Source of the DNA: Maribacter cobaltidurans
Lineage (GTDB): Bacteria; Bacteroidota; Bacteroidia; Flavobacteriales; Flavobacteriaceae
DNA: 64,000 nt
Direction of reading: 5' to 3'
Assembly: GCF_002269385.1 (NCBI RefSeq)
Contig: NZ_CP022957.1
Span: 236,001 to 300,000, forward strand
The translations under genes were made by a program, and so were the position numbers. Below, one piece after another: positions 61,565 to 64,000 of this stretch; positions within the stretch are counted from its first letter, which is position 1, and each line of letters opens with the position of its first letter. Under the pieces are notes generated by a model. It was not told the DNA's origin and made no database searches. It saw only the letters and a list, made by a program, of their open reading frames with translations.

Positions 61565-62236
61565 ATGATCTATATTCTGCCTATTCTTGGCGTGCTTTTG
61601 AGTTTTCTTTTTGTGTACCTCTACAAACCCAATAAAAAAGAGCATTTTAGGTTATTGTTGGCTTTTAGTGGTGCCTTCCTTTTGGCATTGACCATTTTTG
61701 AATTGTTACCGGAGGTTTACGAAGATCATAGTGGGAAGCATATTGGCATATATATCATGCTAGGAATTTTGCTGCAAATCTTCTTGGAGTTTTTTTCAAA
61801 AGGGGCGGAACATGGGCATGTACATTTATCCAATTCAAACACTAACTTCCCTTGGTTATTACTAGGAAGTTTATCGCTCCATGCATTACTGGAAGGTGTA
61901 CCCCTTTCAGAAAACAATAGTCTGATCTATGGTATCTTGGTTCATAAAATTGCAATCGCCATAATTCTCAGCATATTTCTAATGGGTTCTAAGTTAAAAC
62001 TCACTACCTCCATAATATTTATCCTCCTATTTTCTGTTATGACGCCATTAGGCACTTATTTGTCGCAATCCATGAATTTTATAATGGATAATCTTGTTTT
62101 TATCAATGCCATGGTAATTGGTGTGTTACTGCATATTTCTACCATAATTCTATTTGAAAGTTCGGAAGGGCATAAATTCAACCTTCGAAAATTAACGGTC
62201 ATTTTGTTCGGAATAATTATAGCCTATTTTCTATAA
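61565..62236 (+). CDS. ZIP family metal transporter
   Basis: 223 residues with about eight hydrophobic helices. A His-rich loop (EHGHVH near 80-85) precedes the metal-path helices, which carry HALLEGVP near 100-107 and HKIAIAIIL near 121-129 in place of the usual HNxxDG and HExxHE motifs. ZIP proteins import zinc, iron or manganese. The divergent promoter overlaps that of the THUMP methyltransferase. A DUF4268 gene overlaps its stop (TAATG). Confidence 0.86.
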   Translation: MIYILPILGVLLSFLFVYLYKPNKKEHFRLLLAFSGAFLLALTIFELLPEVYEDHSGKHIGIYIMLGILLQIFLEFFSKGAEHGHVHLSNSNTNFPWLLLGSLSLHALLEGVPLSENNSLIYGILVHKIAIAIILSIFLMGSKLKLTTSIIFILLFSVMTPLGTYLSQSMNFIMDNLVFINAMVIGVLLHISTIILFESSEGHKFNLRKLTVILFGIIIAYFL

Positions 62237-62661
62237 TGTTTAGTAAAGAGGAGTCACGAAAATTAAGAGAGGAATTCTGGATTTCATTTGGAAAATCCTA
62301 TCCACGGAAATGGATTATGTATAAAACAAAAATTAAAGGGCTTAGTTTTAAATTTCATTTCGATACTAAAAAGGCCATGGTATCCATAGATGTGGAAGGA
62401 GAATTAGAACAGCGAATTCAGCTTTGGGAAAAATTGGAATCGCTAAAAAGTATATTGATCAATGAATTCTTGCCAAACGCAATTTTTGAAGACTGTTTTA
62501 TTTTGGAGAATCAGAAGGAAATTTCAAGAATTTATATTTCTCTTAATGACGTTTCAATACATAATAAAAATACTTGGCTTCAAACTATGCAGTTTTTGAG
62601 TAAAAAAATGATTAAGATGGAAGAGTTTTTTATTAATTATAAAGATATTCTTCAACCCTAA
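62236..62661 (+). CDS. DUF4268 protein
   Basis: 141 residues. Starts RKLREEFWISFGKSYPRKWIMYKTKIKGLSFKFHFD, then short strands (AMVSIDVEGELEQRIQLWEKLESL) and a helical C-terminal end. This is a DUF4268 domain, which has the PD-(D/E)xK-like nuclease associations in some proteins, but no nuclease motif is seen here. No signal peptide. Translation is coupled to the ZIP gene by a TAATG overlap. Confidence 0.85.
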   Translation: MFSKEESRKLREEFWISFGKSYPRKWIMYKTKIKGLSFKFHFDTKKAMVSIDVEGELEQRIQLWEKLESLKSILINEFLPNAIFEDCFILENQKEISRIYISLNDVSIHNKNTWLQTMQFLSKKMIKMEEFFINYKDILQP

Positions 62662-62669
62662 CTAGTTCC

Positions 62670-62688
62670 AAGAATAAGGTTTATTCTT
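62670..62688. terminator. AT-rich hairpin between convergent DUF4268 and SDR genes
   Basis: AAGAATAA, loop GGT, TTATTCTT. Weak stem without GC, T-rich on both sides. It may act as a terminator for either gene. Confidence 0.35.
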
Positions 62689-62696
62689 ATTGTTAT

Positions 62697-63515
62697 TTAG
62701 ACTCCTGAAAAAGAATTAAACCCACCATCAACGTCATAACACACCCCTGTTACAAAACTGGAGGCATCGCTTAATAAATAATGTATCATCCCATTCAATT
62801 CAGAGGCATCTCCAAACCTTCCCATTGGCGTATTGCTTATTATTTTATTTCCGCGTTCCGTAAATGAACCATCTTCGTTCGTCAACAATTTCCTGTTTTG
62901 ATTACCAATAAAAAAACCTGGGGCAATTGCATTGACCCTTATTTTGTCCGTAAACTTTGAAGCCATTTCATTGGCCATCCATTGTGTAAAGGTGTCCACT
63001 CCGGCCTTGGCCATAGAATAGCCCAATACTCGTGAAATAGCTTGTTTTGAAGCCATGGAAGATATGTTTATTATGGAACCATAGCCTTGTCTAGCCATTA
63101 TTCCGCTTAACACAATAGTTGGGATTACTGTCCCAAAAAGGTTAATATCCAATACTTTCTGCGTATCCGATAACGCTATATCATAAATACTTTGATCAGC
63201 ACTCAGCGTGGCACCTGGAATGTTTCCTCCGGCCAGATTTATCAATCCATCCAATGTGTTAAATTTAAGTGAGATTTCTTCCCTAACCTCGTTAAGAGCC
63301 TCTTCATTTAAAACATCCACCTCGTAAGTAAAAGTACTACCCTCAGAAATAGCGTCAAGTTCATTTTTTTTGTCCCTCAATTTCTTCGTAGACCTACCAA
63401 GCAAAATAACCTTTGCATTTTGCTCTACAAGATATTTAGCAATAGAGCCACCCAAAGTTCCAGTACCACCTGAGAGAGCAAAAATTTTATCTTTCAACGA
63501 AAATAAATCACTCAT
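62697..63515 (-). CDS. SDR oxidoreductase, probably D-mannonate/fructuronate reductase type
   Basis: 272 residues from MSDLFSLKDKIFALSGGTG. Cofactor motif SGGTGTLGG near 14-22, NLAGGN in place of NAG, catalytic Ser in NISSMAS and the YxxxK pair in GYSMAKAG, then the PG-type APGFFIGNQNRKLL. Closest family by eye is the SDR D-mannonate oxidoreductase of Bacteroidetes, used for glucuronate or alginate breakdown. The frame extends to 63560, but the shorter start gives the typical N-terminus. Next to a ThuA-like gene, suggesting a second sugar locus beyond the edge. Confidence 0.85.
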   Translation of the reverse strand: MSDLFSLKDKIFALSGGTGTLGGSIAKYLVEQNAKVILLGRSTKKLRDKKNELDAISEGSTFTYEVDVLNEEALNEVREEISLKFNTLDGLINLAGGNIPGATLSADQSIYDIALSDTQKVLDINLFGTVIPTIVLSGIMARQGYGSIINISSMASKQAISRVLGYSMAKAGVDTFTQWMANEMASKFTDKIRVNAIAPGFFIGNQNRKLLTNEDGSFTERGNKIISNTPMGRFGDASELNGMIHYLLSDASSFVTGVCYDVDGGFNSFSGV

Positions 63516-63714
63516 AAATAATATAAAATTGAATAATTGGATTAAATCATATTTTACCAACTCCTAAGAATCAACTAAAAAAAGCTGGTATTTTGAATTG
63601 GTCAAAAATAAGATTTTCATGACTTTTATACTATCATACAAGGACTTATTCAGTATATTAAATTAACTTACTTTATACAATAATGTCTATAAAAAAACTG
63701 GATATTAAAGAATT

Positions 63715-64000
63715 ATGAAATATTATCTATATTTAGCCTGCCTATTGATTCCCGTTTTCTGGATATATTCTCAAGATTTAGAACCATTTGAACTAACAGA
63801 TGAATGGACTCATTCTATAATCTCGAAATTACCTGAGGATTATCCCCGATTGGAAACCAAAAAAAATATCCTGATTTTTTCCCTTTTTACAGGTTTTGAT
63901 CATTGGACTGTTCCACACACCGAAGCCGTAATCAAAGGCATAGCTGAAAAAAGCGGAAATTTCAATATTACCACCTCCAATGATATTGAAATGTTTAATG
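63715..64000 (+). CDS. ThuA-like secreted protein (3' end cut off by the window)
   Basis: Partial: 95 codons are visible. N-terminal signal peptide (MKYYLYLACLLIPVFWIYSQ) without a lipobox, so it is secreted rather than lipid-anchored. After a 30-residue linker the ThuA fold begins: NILIFSLFTGFDHWTVPHTEAV, typical of the first strand and loop. It is divergent from the SDR gene across 199 bp with no clear TAnnTTTG box. Probably the first gene of a sugar-use operon to the right (inference). Confidence 0.8.
   Translation, partial: MKYYLYLACLLIPVFWIYSQDLEPFELTDEWTHSIISKLPEDYPRLETKKNILIFSLFTGFDHWTVPHTEAVIKGIAEKSGNFNITTSNDIEMFN

Noticed and set aside
1..64000. CRISPR arrays, insertion sequences, prophage genes, tRNA and rRNA
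   Set aside because: No regularly spaced repeats, transposase, integrase, phage or structural RNA genes were seen apart from the 6S RNA.

Overview
The window looks like ordinary chromosome from a member of the family Flavobacteriaceae (Bacteroidetes), probably a marine genus. Evidence: low-GC sequence; promoters of the Bacteroidetes type (TTG, about 19-20 bp, TAnnTTTG); almost no Shine-Dalgarno sequences; many lipoproteins; the gliding protein GldI; a Flavobacteriia-type 6S RNA; and families largely confined to this group (DUF6452, DUF6048, DUF6503, OstA-like). I see no insertion sequence, prophage, CRISPR array, tRNA or rRNA. Genes are dense and no gap exceeds 300 bp. Both ends cut a gene: recF on the left and a ThuA-like protein on the right.

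Layout. 1-4.9 kb: recF, a small lipoprotein, a DciA-like protein, ndk (minus), a DHH phosphoesterase, gldI and a cyclophilin-FKBP fusion. 5-14.7 kb: extracytoplasmic amide and peptide hydrolysis, with pepD, a DUF3810 zincin, two amidohydrolase-like proteins and a penicillin acylase. 14.9-20.7 kb (minus): a compact molybdenum cofactor operon, moaD-moaE-moaA-moaC-mobA-moeB/rhodanese-tauE-moeA. 20.8-27.8 kb: DUF6503 lipoprotein, TrmH-type methyltransferase, M48 protease, relA/spoT, a Fur regulator and purA. 27.9-34.5 kb: four lipoproteins (DUF1080, Gfo/Idh/MocA, a large c-type heme protein, ThuA) that together resemble a 3-keto-glycoside pathway. 34.6-43.9 kb: OstA-like, class III aminotransferase, TPR protein, two tandem DUF368 transporters, aroE and a DUF349 protein. 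43.9-47.3 kb: DUF3124 lipoprotein and a one-heme protein; then on the minus strand a coiled-coil protein, zapA, 6S RNA and rny. 47.5-52.3 kb: M23 peptidase, TonB-dependent receptor and a periplasmic protein in one operon. 52.3-61.5 kb: cysteine desulfurase, Smr protein, small membrane proteins, ornithine aminotransferase, rlmD with DUF6452/DUF6048, and an rlmL-like methyltransferase. 61.5-64 kb: ZIP transporter, DUF4268 protein, a mannonate-reductase-like SDR and the start of a ThuA-like gene.

Most of this is core genome. The places most worth a second look are: (a) the 6S RNA at 46.52-46.69 kb, wedged between zapA and rny with only 14 bp between its U-tract and the rny start; (b) the lipid-anchored oxidative glycoside cluster at 27.9-34.5 kb with a built-in cytochrome; (c) five genes whose -7 promoter element ends 4-6 bp before the ATG, suggesting leaderless mRNAs; (d) amidohydrolase-like domains without metal ligands next to an intact one; (e) a cyclophilin-FKBP fusion beside gldI. 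I did not find an obviously new defence or mobile system.
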